62,780 bases of DNA from a virus: the IMG/VR virus record IMGVR_UViG_3300007609_000001, positions 1 to 62,780 of that record; one strand, written 5' to 3'. Below are positions 37,861-46,674 of this stretch, in pieces. Position numbers and translations under genes: made by a program. Numbering within the stretch: position 1 is the stretch's first letter; each line of letters begins with the position of its first letter. The notes below the pieces were generated by a model that did not search any database, was not told the origin of the DNA, and saw only the letters and a list, made by a program, of their open reading frames with translations.

Positions 37861-39863
37861 CGACGGCCATCCGGTTGCGTGTCAATTCTGGCATCACCGT
37901 ATTTCCAGTAATCACCTAGCCCTTTACTCTTTATACGCAGTGCTAATTGCCGACCGCGAATCCGCGTATCAATGCGCGAGGTATCCTTCTGCACCGTGCC
38001 AATAACTTCTTGCACCTGCTGACTTAGCGGGTAATAGCGGCTGCGCATGCGGATTTCAACACTCCCCTCGACAAAAAAGTCAGGGACAAACCGACGAATA
38101 AACATTAGTTTATCGCCTTCACCTAAATCAAAATCTGCAGAAAACACAGTTGCTACCATCGGATCATCTTCGGCATCCAGCCCAAACTCATGGTTGTAGA
38201 TAAACCCACGTCGATCTGTAGCTAGCGGGTACTCAAGCGAGCCTCGATCTACCCATGTAGTACGCTCAAGCCGGCCAATCCACCATAGTTTATCTATGAC
38301 GTTATAGCTGACGTAGCGGCAGGTCTCTAAGTTGCCAATAAAATCGGGCTCAGTGACTTTACTTTCGTCATCGTGTGCTTCAGGGGTAGTGCCTCGTTTG
38401 CCGCGCTCACAATTTAAAAACCTAACATCTGTTTTACCAGAGTAATTAATGATCTCATCGTTGACCTTTATAGACCCCTCTAGCGGGAAACCGGCTGTGT
38501 TTTCAACGAGAAACTCTGTCTGCGTCGCATCAATACTGCCGTTGAGCTTAGTCGCCTCAATCTCCTCGGTAGGGTAGAACCACGTAATCTCATGGTTTTC
38601 TCTGTCTAGTGCAGCGAACACTTTGCTCTTTTGTTGCGTATTTAACGAGTCAAATATGTACTTCTGCACGGTGCAAGGGAGCACGCCCGTGCCACCTTGG
38701 AAGATATAAAACGCGTTGTCGCCCATCCAGTAAATCACGTTGTTGTACGCAATCCACGCACGCGGACTCGCCACACCTGCCGAAGAGCCTACTTGCGCAA
38801 ACCCAAACGTATACGGAGGGCCAATAAACTGCATAGACTCTACCGCCTCATCAGTCCAAATGAGTACCTGATTTTCCGTATTAGCCGCAGCAATAATTTC
38901 TGTGCCGGAAGTCAGCAGCTGGCTACCTGCCGTGTTAGTCGAAGTCGGTCTCCACTCGGTAAAGTTCTCCTGCTGCGACCAGCGCACCTGTAGTGAATCT
39001 AGCGGAGTAGCCGCGTTATCCGTACCGGGTTGGTTACAGCCTAGACAGACCATGTGTCGATCTTTAGTGACCAACACTACGCTGGTTTTATGCGGGGCTT
39101 GAGTAATCTGTGTAGCGCGGTCGCCGGGAGATGTCGCATCCCAAATATAAACTGCGCCGCCGCGCGGGCTAATAATTAAGTCCTCGCCCCAGTTCTGCAG
39201 CGACCAGAGCCTAATGTCCACCGCAACACCAGCACTTCTTGGCGTCCCCCATGTCTCTTCGCCCCACGCGCCGGCACTCCAGCCAAACTGAAACACAGAA
39301 TCTGCCAACCCCGGGTTAATCTGGTACTCAATGTCAAACGTACCCCCGCCGGATGCGACAGATGATGTCGCAGCAGTGCCTACCGTAATAGAATATGAGT
39401 CGCCGTCGATCAAAGTAATCTGATGCTCAGCGTTAATCTCGCCTGCGGGTACGCCGCCTACAGCATCGGCGTCAGAAATGGTAATAAACGCGCCATCATC
39501 GGCTCCATGAGCGATATCAGTGATAACTAACGTGTTTGAGCCGGAGGTAGTAGCAATGCCATCCGTTACCGAAGTCGTAGTGCGCACCGGGGTGATGTCA
39601 GTAACCAGCTCACCAAACTCGACGTAGACTTTAAACTCAGTAGCAAACGCGGTGTAAATAGACCCGTCTAATATGCGCCATACAAAACTAGCACGAGGAC
39701 GTCCAAATAGCTGATCGCTAATGTATTTTTGCCAGCCGCCGATCTTTTCAGGCTTGCCAGAACGAAAACGGATTTTATCGGAGTCTACCCAGCCTCCCTC
39801 TTGGGTGTAGGGGGTATTTTCTTTGTTGACGCCGGGGCGGAATTTAAGTTTTTGGTACGCCAT
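37857..39863 (-). CDS. Tail nozzle / stabilisation protein (P22 gp10-like), 668 aa
   Basis: Starts MAYQKLKFRPGVNKENTPYT, then GGWVDSDKIRFRSGKPEKIGGWQKY, the hallmark start of podovirus stabilisation (P22 gp10) proteins, followed by a beta-propeller-like body with repeated W-rich blades (FGWSAGAWGEETWG, LWSLQNWGEDLIIS, IWDATSPGDRATQI). It should form the closing ring or nozzle of the short tail. The insertion around residues 100-175 looks like a separate beta domain. Confidence 0.82.
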   Translation of the reverse strand: MAYQKLKFRPGVNKENTPYTQEGGWVDSDKIRFRSGKPEKIGGWQKYISDQLFGRPRASFVWRILDGSIYTAFATEFKVYVEFGELVTDITPVRTTTSVTDGIATTSGSNTLVITDIAHGADDGAFITISDADAVGGVPAGEINAEHQITLIDGDSYSITVGTAATSSVASGGGTFDIEYQINPGLADSVFQFGWSAGAWGEETWGTPRSAGVAVDIRLWSLQNWGEDLIISPRGGAVYIWDATSPGDRATQITQAPHKTSVVLVTKDRHMVCLGCNQPGTDNAATPLDSLQVRWSQQENFTEWRPTSTNTAGSQLLTSGTEIIAAANTENQVLIWTDEAVESMQFIGPPYTFGFAQVGSSAGVASPRAWIAYNNVIYWMGDNAFYIFQGGTGVLPCTVQKYIFDSLNTQQKSKVFAALDRENHEITWFYPTEEIEATKLNGSIDATQTEFLVENTAGFPLEGSIKVNDEIINYSGKTDVRFLNCERGKRGTTPEAHDDESKVTEPDFIGNLETCRYVSYNVIDKLWWIGRLERTTWVDRGSLEYPLATDRRGFIYNHEFGLDAEDDPMVATVFSADFDLGEGDKLMFIRRFVPDFFVEGSVEIRMRSRYYPLSQQVQEVIGTVQKDTSRIDTRIRGRQLALRIKSKGLGDYWKYGDARIDTQPDGRR

Positions 39864-39889
39864 ACAAGCCTCCGCGACTTTGTCGCAGT

Positions 39890-40069
39890 CTATTCGTCGT
39901 CGCGAGGAACCTCAACGTCTTCATCATGCTCAATATGCACCCTAACATTGCTCTGGAGGTTCTTTGCCTCTATGTAAAGCGCCCCACTGTTGGCCGTCAC
40001 TTTAAACCGCATGTTCTGGTACACAAATTCATCGCCAGTCTGCAGGCTACCTGCATCAATCTGGGTCAT
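39890..40069 (-). CDS. Small protein, 59 aa
   Basis: ATG at 40069 (MTQIDAGSLQTGDEFVYQNM), a GTG one codon earlier. Beta-rich, acidic C-terminus. It overlaps the upstream gene by 14 bases, so translation is coupled. No family recognised. Confidence 0.6.
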   Translation of the reverse strand: MTQIDAGSLQTGDEFVYQNMRFKVTANSGALYIEAKNLQSNVRVHIEHDEDVEVPRDDE

Positions 40070-40589
40070 CACTAGCCCCCGTCAGTCGTTTTTTGCGCTT
40101 GACCACAAGCTCTTCGTACTCGTCGTCAGGATAGCCTTTATAGTACCCCAACTCTTCTAGTCTGTCGCTGGATTCGACCACGTCTGCCAAATTTTGTATG
40201 AATATCATACAGTACGGCGCTTCGATGTCGCTTTCCCAGTCATTATCGGTAAGAAAATCAAGCTCTGCGTCTTCGGCACCAAATTCAGGGTGAAACTGCA
40301 TGCAGTGTAGCTCTGGGTAAGCCTCATTAAGGCCCTCCACGAAGCTGTTAAACGCGTCTATATCAGGTATTGCATAAGATGCAACAACTACAACTTTCTT
40401 GTTTAAGTCTCTAAAAACGTCGCAAATTCCAAGCGTCTCGGCGTAGATGTAGTCTGTTTCCACCACCAGCACTTGGTCGTCTAGCCACGCTTTGCGGGCG
40501 TGCGGGCACGGAGGGAACCCATTGAGATGCTTACTTGGCACCTCAAGCACCTCGCGAGACCAACGACGCAGGTCAGCTTCTATGCTCAT
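40056..40589 (-). CDS. Conserved marine-phage protein, 177 aa
   Basis: An alternating alpha/beta protein (KAWLDDQVLVVETDYIYAE, KVVVVASYAIPDIDAFNSF) with an acidic C-terminal half. No known catalytic motif. It overlaps the Cys-rich gene upstream (ATGA). The pair recurs together in other marine phages as far as I recall. Confidence 0.68.
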   Translation of the reverse strand: MSIEADLRRWSREVLEVPSKHLNGFPPCPHARKAWLDDQVLVVETDYIYAETLGICDVFRDLNKKVVVVASYAIPDIDAFNSFVEGLNEAYPELHCMQFHPEFGAEDAELDFLTDNDWESDIEAPYCMIFIQNLADVVESSDRLEELGYYKGYPDDEYEELVVKRKKRLTGASDDPD

Positions 40590-41041
40590 TTAATCGGGCC
40601 ACCGTGAAGCCAAGCGCGACACGTGCGATCTGCCGCGCACTTAAACCCGAACAGCTGACAATAGCCAAGATCGCCGGAGTTCAGCACTTCTTTGCGCGTC
40701 TGGTTCATGTGGCGAGCGCCTTCATTCGGGTAGTCCTCGTCAAGACCAATATGGTTCTGTATGCACGCCATCATCTTGGGGGTCTGCACAAAAGCCGCGC
40801 AGTTGGCACAGCGTGAAGCTTTAGCTTCTTCTGGAGAGATGCCCCAAAGGTCCGCGATACCTTTCCAGAATGCTTTGTTGGGCTCGCTTGGGTTCATTGG
40901 CCCGTAGTCATAGTTCTTTATGGCGTAGTCGCGGTTTTTCGTATTCAGCTTAACGTCTGTCGTCGGCTTAGGGCACACAGCACCGTCTTTGTAGCCGCGA
41001 ACTATCGCTTCACCAACTGCTTTGCCTCGTTTTATAGTCAT
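40586..41041 (-). CDS. Cys-rich conserved phage protein, 151 aa
   Basis: Cysteines in two groups: SRCANCAAFVQTPKMMACI and GYCQLFGFKCAADRTCRAW, enough for one or two metal sites or an Fe-S cluster. The N-terminus GKAVGEAIVRGYKDGAVCP and YDYGPMNPSEPNKAFWKGIA are conserved in a family I know from marine phages, of unknown function. Position next to virion genes suggests a minor structural or assembly role. Confidence 0.7.
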   Translation of the reverse strand: MTIKRGKAVGEAIVRGYKDGAVCPKPTTDVKLNTKNRDYAIKNYDYGPMNPSEPNKAFWKGIADLWGISPEEAKASRCANCAAFVQTPKMMACIQNHIGLDEDYPNEGARHMNQTRKEVLNSGDLGYCQLFGFKCAADRTCRAWLHGGPIK

Positions 41042-41047
41042 GCGTCT

Positions 41048-41197
41048 TTACCTATTTTTCGCTTTTTGTGCTGAGCGTTTGAACGCTTTATCTGTCGGCG
41101 CACCCTTTGACCCGGGCTTACGCATCTTCTCACCGGAGCCGGCTTTAATGCGCTTACGCTTTTTATGGATGTTACTGTATAGACCTTGTTTAGCCAT
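41048..41197 (-). CDS. Small basic protein, 49 aa
   Basis: MAKQGLYSNIHKKRKRIKAG leads into GSGEKMRKPGSKGAPTDKAF; strongly basic. The GLYSNIH.KR.RI..GSGE.MR scheme is a recurring short phage protein, probably DNA-binding or packaged in the capsid. It lies between the DUF5872-like and Cys-rich genes with gaps of five and six bases. Confidence 0.75.
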   Translation of the reverse strand: MAKQGLYSNIHKKRKRIKAGSGEKMRKPGSKGAPTDKAFKRSAQKAKNR

Positions 41198-41202
41198 CTA
41201 AC

Positions 41203-41499
41203 TCACCATTTTACTTTGTCTGCCCAGTAGGCAGCAGACATTTTGCCTTTTTTAATGTTATCCGCGTGGCGCGCTTTAAATGACTTGCGCCGGCTGCGGT
41301 TAGCGTCAGACTCACCTTTTTTCTTCGGACTGCCTTTCACACCCTGCTGACCAAACCGGATTGTCTTTACATTGTCGCCTTCTTTAGCCACCACTACATG
41401 AGATTTTTTGGGATGGTTCGGCGTGCGCTTGGGCTTGTTATACCCCGAGACACCTGCCCGCTCTAACCGGGGGTCTTTTTTTGTCTTCTTCTCTGCCAT
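41203..41499 (-). CDS. DUF5872-like basic protein, 98 aa
   Basis: PRLERAGVSGYNKPKRTPNH, SHVVVAKEGDNVKTIRFGQQ, then RRKSFKARHADNIKKGKMSA and a final AAYWADKVKW match what I recall of DUF5872, found in many phages. Very basic, so probably nucleic-acid associated. Function unknown. Tight operon: one base after the metallophosphoesterase gene. Confidence 0.78.
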   Translation of the reverse strand: MAEKKTKKDPRLERAGVSGYNKPKRTPNHPKKSHVVVAKEGDNVKTIRFGQQGVKGSPKKKGESDANRSRRKSFKARHADNIKKGKMSAAYWADKVKW

Positions 41500-41500
41500 C

Positions 41501-42643
41501 TTAATTCTCCAACTGTTCTGGCGTAATAACTAACCGCCCAACATCGCCGTGCTTGGCATGATAAGTAATCACCTGCGCCTGTCGAGCAGAACGAAATAAA
41601 TGCCGGCTAGCATACGCATCCCGCGCTGACAACGTGCTGTGCTGCTCGACCTTCATCAGCTCAGTCTCTTTTACCAAGTGGTGGTGCAGATGTCCAACGT
41701 GGCAGTATGAGTATTTAGTACGCCCAAAAATCTCGCGGAACTCCGCTGTTAGCGCACGATCAATCTGATCGACCTTTTTTAAGTGCCCGTGGTGAAAGAA
41801 CAACGATGTGCGGCCATGTTCAACGGCATAAAACGGTTTAGGCGAAGTATCTAGGCGCAAGCGGTCCTGTTTACGGTAGCGATCAGCAAATGACTCTCGT
41901 AGCCAAATCTCACTTACTGGGTCATGGTTGCCCTCTGCCATGATTACATCGACGCTCGCATACTTTTTGAGCAGCATCTCAACCACTTCCCGAGTAACCA
42001 CAATCCCCAGCCGGACTAGCTTGGCAAACCGACTATCTGTATCTAACTGGTGCTTGTTTGCGGGAGTCACACTGTCTATGCCGTCGTAATGCAGGAAATC
42101 GCCTAGCTGCGCAAGCACCGCACGCTCAGCATCGGGAGCTTTCTCGATAGCCACGCTGAAGTACCGCAGTATCATCTCCCGCGCTAAACTAGTGTCCCAG
42201 TCTTCGCCAGTTTCTTCCCCCCAAGCCAACATGCCGATGTGGGCATCCGTTAGAATGAACAAGTTAAGTAAATCGTTGTGGGGGACTTTGGGAGCTTTAA
42301 TTTTAGGTATGACGGGGAGGTCTTCTTTGAGCGCATCGGCAGCCGCTTTCATAGCTTCGTACTGCGCTTGTTTGTCCCGGTCGGTGCAGAACCACTCTAG
42401 CTTAGTCTCGCCAGAAGTCGGGTTCCACAGTATGGAGCGTTTACGAAAAATCTCATCATCTCGCATGGGTGGTTGTATCTGTTGTTTTCTTTGGTCAACA
42501 GAGCGCCCCTGCTTAATGTACTCCAGACGCCGATACAACGTCCTACGGTGTATCCCCAACGATCTAGCTGCAGCTGCGTAGGAATCTGTACTTCTTATAG
42601 CCGATAATAACTCATCATCAGATATGAACTTACGACCAACCAT
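41501..42643 (-). CDS. HTH domain fused to calcineurin-like metallophosphoesterase
   Basis: 380 residues. The N-terminal Fis-like helix-turn-helix (SYAAAARSLGIHRRTLYRRL, about 21-40) is followed by a linker and a phosphoesterase with all five metal motifs: DAHIG (133-137), GDFLHYD (181-187), GNHD (238-241), HHGH (284-287) and GHLHHH (317-322). It resembles SbcD/Mre11-type nucleases in the second part; the DNA-binding head suggests action on DNA. It is unusual in being in the late arm next to lysis genes. It could process packaged or host DNA, or act as a regulator. Confidence 0.88.
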   Translation of the reverse strand: MVGRKFISDDELLSAIRSTDSYAAAARSLGIHRRTLYRRLEYIKQGRSVDQRKQQIQPPMRDDEIFRKRSILWNPTSGETKLEWFCTDRDKQAQYEAMKAAADALKEDLPVIPKIKAPKVPHNDLLNLFILTDAHIGMLAWGEETGEDWDTSLAREMILRYFSVAIEKAPDAERAVLAQLGDFLHYDGIDSVTPANKHQLDTDSRFAKLVRLGIVVTREVVEMLLKKYASVDVIMAEGNHDPVSEIWLRESFADRYRKQDRLRLDTSPKPFYAVEHGRTSLFFHHGHLKKVDQIDRALTAEFREIFGRTKYSYCHVGHLHHHLVKETELMKVEQHSTLSARDAYASRHLFRSARQAQVITYHAKHGDVGRLVITPEQLEN

Positions 42644-42655
42644 AATCGGCCCTTT

Positions 42656-43024
42656 TTAGCTGCTTGTGTAATCCCACCGAGCGGGGCCACTTGAACGAGT
42701 ATCAACGTGCGTAAACGTGTTATACAAACCAAGGCTAGCATAAGGAAAATGTGCAGCTACCCAGTCGTAAACCGCCCTTGGGTCGGCACTAGGTACTTTA
42801 ATATCGGCTGCGCGGGCAAGTGTATGTTGGCTATTTGGCGCACCGCCTACGTTCTTGTTGTGCTCCGGGCAGCGGCAGCCACTAGTGATGATAACTGGCC
42901 CAAACTTCTCACGCACCGCGTTAAGGATGTCTAGCGTTGACGTGTCAACCGTATCCAATCCACACCCGCATTTGCAGGCGAACTCACTACGTAAAAAGTA
43001 CGGAGAAAGTCTAAAATTTCCCAT
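42656..43024 (-). CDS. M15 zinc D,L-carboxypeptidase/endopeptidase (endolysin)
   Basis: The ATG at 43024 (MGNFRLSPYFLRSEFACKCG) overlaps the holin stop (TAATG); a longer frame starts inside the holin and is rejected. 122 residues of Peptidase_M15 type: SQHTLARAADI gives His67 and Asp74, and FTHVDTR gives His106, the three zinc ligands. It cuts peptide bridges of peptidoglycan. Directly coupled to the holin, so it is the likely late endolysin. Confidence 0.9.
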   Translation of the reverse strand: MGNFRLSPYFLRSEFACKCGCGLDTVDTSTLDILNAVREKFGPVIITSGCRCPEHNKNVGGAPNSQHTLARAADIKVPSADPRAVYDWVAAHFPYASLGLYNTFTHVDTRSSGPARWDYTSS

Positions 43025-43302
43025 TATGCACCTGCACGTATGACCCAAACCAAATAAGAGACAACCGCGCCAGAGAGTAACCATGCGGCGCGCTCACCGA
43101 TTCGCACGGTGTTGGTTTTTGTCGCCAGCTTTTTTTCAACTTCTGTAACACGGTCTACAACCTTCTGTTGGTTTGAGTCATACGCATCCATTCGATTAAA
43201 TAACGTCACCATCCGCTCTTCCATCCGAGCAAGGCTGACCACAGCGTCGGATAGTTTGTCGAGTTTTTGCTCTATCCTCAGCAGGCGATCATCAGGTGAC
43301 AT
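43024..43302 (-). CDS. Probable holin, 92 aa
   Basis: A charged coiled-coil N-terminal half (DDRLLRIEQKLDKLSDAV) and one C-terminal transmembrane segment (AAWLLSGAVVSYLVWVIRA). The layout (coiled coil plus single span) and the coupling with the M15 endopeptidase identify it as a holin-like protein. It could alternatively be a membrane-anchored spanin or antiholin. Confidence 0.75.
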   Translation of the reverse strand: MSPDDRLLRIEQKLDKLSDAVVSLARMEERMVTLFNRMDAYDSNQQKVVDRVTEVEKKLATKTNTVRIGERAAWLLSGAVVSYLVWVIRAGA

Positions 43303-43334
43303 AACTTATATCCTTTTTTATGTGAGTGTCTGAG

Positions 43335-43598
43335 TTATGCGATGCCGAATAACTCGTCTAACTGCTCGTCGGTGTACCCCATTTCATTTGCTAGCCGGAG
43401 CAAGTCAGCATCCAGTCGCGCAAACGTATCGGAGTCTTCCCAAAGAATAACAATTCGATCATCGCCAGTCTGGGCAATAAAGTCTTTAACGCGCTGTAGT
43501 TCGCCCATGTTTAGCAAACCTAGTTTGAAACCAGACTTAGATAGCGATGCGACTTCGCGCTTTTTTTGGAGTGCTTTATCTTCGTTTACAACAATCAT
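43335..43598 (-). CDS. Tail-fibre chaperone-like protein, 87 aa (copy 2)
   Basis: The C-terminus RIVILWEDSDTFARLDADLL, then LANEMGYTDEQLDELFGIA, is nearly identical to that of the 152-aa protein at 48583, and ASLSKSGFKLGLLN matches ASLSRANFKLALME there. Proteins of this type sit after tail-fibre genes and probably help fibre folding or attachment. This copy lacks the N-terminal half of its paralogue. Confidence 0.75.
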   Translation of the reverse strand: MIVVNEDKALQKKREVASLSKSGFKLGLLNMGELQRVKDFIAQTGDDRIVILWEDSDTFARLDADLLRLANEMGYTDEQLDELFGIA

Positions 43599-43601
43599 GT
43601 G

Positions 43602-43814
43602 CTACTCCCCGTAACCGTCTGGTTCAGGCATATCTACTAACTCCCATGACTCTTGGGGGGCGGTAGGAAGCTCTGAAGAATCTACAATCCAGTACGCAAG
43701 CCCCGTAGGGACATCTTTGTCTGCAATTTCTTTAAGAGATAAAGGGCAGTTAGGCGCTGGAACAAGATACCCTACTACTCCGTCCGACTGCGTAAATACA
43801 ATAACTTGACTCAT
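43602..43814 (-). CDS. Tail-fibre accessory protein, 70 aa
   Basis: Reads LSLKEIADKDVPTGLAYWIV and ends WELVDMPEPDGYGE. The IADKDVPTG.(A/P)Y.IVD scheme is common in short proteins next to phage tail-fibre genes. Likely an assembly factor for the fibre encoded just upstream (43824). Confidence 0.7.
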   Translation of the reverse strand: MSQVIVFTQSDGVVGYLVPAPNCPLSLKEIADKDVPTGLAYWIVDSSELPTAPQESWELVDMPEPDGYGE

Positions 43815-43823
43815 ATTAACCTC

Positions 43824-44963
43824 TTACTCAAAGACAACAAACGCAACAGGCCCGGTGTTATCCGGCTCAGCGTTGAATTGCGAGTTAGCTGCTTCCCAGT
43901 TGACTATTTTCATAGAAGAGACAGTTTTGTCGAATGCTCTAGCAAAGTTTCCGCCTCGTTGCGTTGACTGCTGGATGCTGGAGGTAATTACCGTGTAGGT
44001 GTCGGTTTCCATATCTTCTGTAAAGTTTATTGTGTAGTTACCTGTACTATTAAATACAACTGAGCTAATGTTTTTTCCATCAGAAAACACCCCGGTTCCG
44101 CTAAAGGTCGCAAAAGCCCTAGCTACGTGAATAGGCGCACTGCCAGAAGCATTAACTGCAGTTTTTACTCGCCCATCATTAGCAACAAACGTATCCGCAC
44201 GTTCGTAAGTTTGGTCAATTGCGTCTTGAGCGTTAGTGGCAGAAATCCCAGTTGTTATGTTGTCGTAGTCTATGGCCCCAGCGCTAAAGTCAAGGTCATT
44301 TATTACAGTAAAAACTTCATCAAACGCATCTTGCGCGTTAGTGGCCGTCGCTCCGGAATCGGTGTTGTCGTAGCTGGTTCCGGCAGCGGTGATAGCCCCA
44401 TTGATTTGCGTCGCGGTAATAGTGACTTCAGTGCCATCTAAGCTAAACGTCGAAAAATCGCCAGTACCAGTGAAGTCACCATCAAAGTCGCCAGAGAAAT
44501 TCCCGTCAAAGTCGCCTGAAAAGGTGCCGGAAAAGTCGCCGGAGAACTCACCAGAAAACATATCTTGCACCGATGCCGTAGCACCTTCGCCGTCGCAATA
44601 AATAATCTTTTTAGAGTTAGAAGGGATTTCTACCGTAGCGCCAGAGCCTTGAGCGACTGTAACCGATTGAGTTGTTTCGTTGTTAATTAGGTAGACTTTT
44701 TGCATCTCATTAGGAGATACCGTAACAGTAACAGGGCCGCCCGGCGTGCCGGTGAACCTAACAACCATGTGCCGGCCATTCGATGTCAGGCCGTCAACTG
44801 TAGTTAACGTATAGCTAGTTAGCCCGTTAAGCGAAACGTCTATAACCCCGGACACCAACTCTTCCATCAAACGCCAGTTTGTATTGGTTGTCTGCCCCCA
44901 AGTATTGGCTTGTTCGCCAACACCAATGAGCTCAATGCCGGTATTTGAATATGTACTTGCCAT
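43824..44963 (-). CDS. Tail fibre with FSGDF repeats, 379 aa
   Basis: The N-terminus MASTYSNTGIELIGVGEQAN followed by TWGQTTNTNWRLMEELVSG is the virion-attachment start typical of marine phage fibres. A stretch of short FSG(D/E/T)F / FDG(N/D)F units (about residues 136-170) and ATNAQDA(F/I)D repeats give a rod. The C-terminal beta domain probably binds receptor or another fibre. Two small accessory genes follow. Confidence 0.82.
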   Translation of the reverse strand: MASTYSNTGIELIGVGEQANTWGQTTNTNWRLMEELVSGVIDVSLNGLTSYTLTTVDGLTSNGRHMVVRFTGTPGGPVTVTVSPNEMQKVYLINNETTQSVTVAQGSGATVEIPSNSKKIIYCDGEGATASVQDMFSGEFSGDFSGTFSGDFDGNFSGDFDGDFTGTGDFSTFSLDGTEVTITATQINGAITAAGTSYDNTDSGATATNAQDAFDEVFTVINDLDFSAGAIDYDNITTGISATNAQDAIDQTYERADTFVANDGRVKTAVNASGSAPIHVARAFATFSGTGVFSDGKNISSVVFNSTGNYTINFTEDMETDTYTVITSSIQQSTQRGGNFARAFDKTVSSMKIVNWEAANSQFNAEPDNTGPVAFVVFE

Positions 44964-44975
44964 GCCCGTGCCTCG

Positions 44976-45878
44976 CTACGCGCTAATTTTTTGCCAGTTT
45001 ACACTAGAACTGGGTTGAATTTCAGTCCAATCTGGATTTTCACTTGGGGGTATCTCCACCCAATTAACGTTTGCGCCGGGGACAATTCTACCCCACACAA
45101 ACACCGAATTTAATACTGTGCTAGCCGATGCTGAGCTAGGTATAACGACAGCCTTAGCAATAACAACGGGGCTACCAATTCGACTCGCCGCTGTCACCCC
45201 AGCCACATTAAGTACGTTAATCGTAAATAACGTAATCTCACCTAATTGCGCATCCGTCTGCACGCCTGTAGGCTCGACCACCGCTTGAGCAACAACTACT
45301 TCTGCCCCTAGTTGGCTAGCCGCTTGAACGCCAGTCAGCTGAACATTAGCCTCGGCTACAACGACCTCAACGCCTACCTCACCAACACCCTGCACACCGG
45401 TAGGTAAAACATTAGCCTGAGCAATAATTGTCTCGTCGCCTAGCTGGGTCGCTGCTTGAACGCCGGTGGGCTCTACAACGGCTTGAGCGACAACTATCTC
45501 GTTGCCTAGCTGGGTCGCTGCTTGGACGCCAGTAAGCAGGACGTTGGCTTGAGCCGCCACGGTCTCATTACCCACCACACCCGCAGTAGCGAGAGAATCA
45601 GGCTCTACAACAGCTTGAGCGACAACGACTTCGTTGCCTAATTGAGAACCGGCTGTAACACCGGTAAGAAGGACGTTGGCCGCAGCGGCAACCGTCTCAT
45701 TGCCTAGCTGGGTCGCTGCTTGGACGCCGGTGGGTTCTACAACAGCCTGAGCTGTAACTATGACCGTACCAACAGCACTGCCGGCGCTAACGCCGTTAGC
45801 CGAGACGACGACTCCGATTGAGGCCTCGCCAAGACTAGAAAACGCGCTAGAAGAAAACGGCGAGTCACTAAACAGCAT
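44976..45878 (-). CDS. Repetitive fibre protein, 300 aa
   Basis: Ten or so tandem units of about 23 residues with the scheme TGVQAATQLGNE.VVAQA.V.P, hydrophobic and beta-forming, suggest a beta-solenoid fibre. The end VNWVEIPPSENPDWTEIQPS contains W-x-x-I units like those of other phage fibres. The DNA repeats could recombine and change fibre length. Confidence 0.8.
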   Translation of the reverse strand: MLFSDSPFSSSAFSSLGEASIGVVVSANGVSAGSAVGTVIVTAQAVVEPTGVQAATQLGNETVAAAANVLLTGVTAGSQLGNEVVVAQAVVEPDSLATAGVVGNETVAAQANVLLTGVQAATQLGNEIVVAQAVVEPTGVQAATQLGDETIIAQANVLPTGVQGVGEVGVEVVVAEANVQLTGVQAASQLGAEVVVAQAVVEPTGVQTDAQLGEITLFTINVLNVAGVTAASRIGSPVVIAKAVVIPSSASASTVLNSVFVWGRIVPGANVNWVEIPPSENPDWTEIQPSSSVNWQKISA

Positions 45879-45896
45879 CTATCTGCTCCGGGTTAG

Positions 45897-46262
45897 TTAT
45901 TCACGACCACAGTGTTTCAGATAGTATACCCATCCACCTGCACGTACGCCCCAATAAATTGGATACCTCCGCCACCACGGCACGCCCTGCGCCACCATAG
46001 CTTCAAGCATCGTTTTATCGGCAAACTTTCTACTTACACACTGATTGTAGAGGTAGTCATGCACCACCGCCGCCTCAGTCGCCCGGCCTTTAAGCCACGC
46101 GTGCAGCACAGGGATGCGAGGAACTGAATCTAAGTCAGTCTCAAACCCAGCCGGCACGACAATCTCACTGCGATCCTCGTAGGCAAACACCAGTGGCTCT
46201 AGCGTCACCCACCGCCCCTTAGAGCGGTGTTTTATCTTTAGTGTGTTGACAAACCTAGGCAT
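45897..46262 (-). CDS. DUF1353 protein, 121 aa
   Basis: AGFETDLDSVPRIP, AAVVHDYLYNQ and RKFADKTMLEAMVAQGVPWW match DUF1353, a common phage protein in tail or lysis regions. The conserved Asp and His residues suggest metal binding or hydrolase activity; function is not established. It overlaps the lipoprotein gene upstream by eight bases. Confidence 0.88.
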   Translation of the reverse strand: MPRFVNTLKIKHRSKGRWVTLEPLVFAYEDRSEIVVPAGFETDLDSVPRIPVLHAWLKGRATEAAVVHDYLYNQCVSRKFADKTMLEAMVAQGVPWWRRYPIYWGVRAGGWVYYLKHCGRE

Positions 46263-46674
46263 CGGTATACATCAACGCTGCTTGATTCGCCCACTGTAGA
46301 ATCTGCTGAATACGCACGACATCCTGCTCGTCAATCCGACCCGAGCCAATCTCTGTGATTAACCGCTCCTGCACCGAAGTAATTAGCGCGTTAATGAGAA
46401 TCTGCTCATAAGCCCCGAGCTCGGTGAAATCAATCAACTCTCGGGTTAAGTCAGCCACACCCGCCACCGTCGCGGTACTACCCGCATCGACCTGCTCAGA
46501 GACAAGCTCTGTAATTGTCACAATAGACTCAGCCCGCTCCTGCGGGTCTTCAGCCGCTGTGATTAGTCGGATTGTGCCTAGCTGCACCGCCGTAGAGGCA
46601 GTCAGCGGACGGCTATCAATCAACGCACAGGCAGTCAGCGTCGCTGTAAGGGCTAAAACCAATAAAATACGCAT
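46255..46674 (-). CDS. Lipoprotein, 139 aa
   Basis: The ATG at 46674 (MRILLVLALTATLTACALID) has AGGAG seven bases upstream; a longer frame to 46725 is rejected. Lipobox LTAC with Cys16 as lipidated residue. The mature part is helical, ending QWANQAALMYTDA. A phage lipoprotein in the late region may act in lysis (outer spanin) or superinfection exclusion. Residue 17 is Ala, so sorting to the outer membrane is expected. Confidence 0.8.
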   Translation of the reverse strand: MRILLVLALTATLTACALIDSRPLTASTAVQLGTIRLITAAEDPQERAESIVTITELVSEQVDAGSTATVAGVADLTRELIDFTELGAYEQILINALITSVQERLITEIGSGRIDEQDVVRIQQILQWANQAALMYTDA

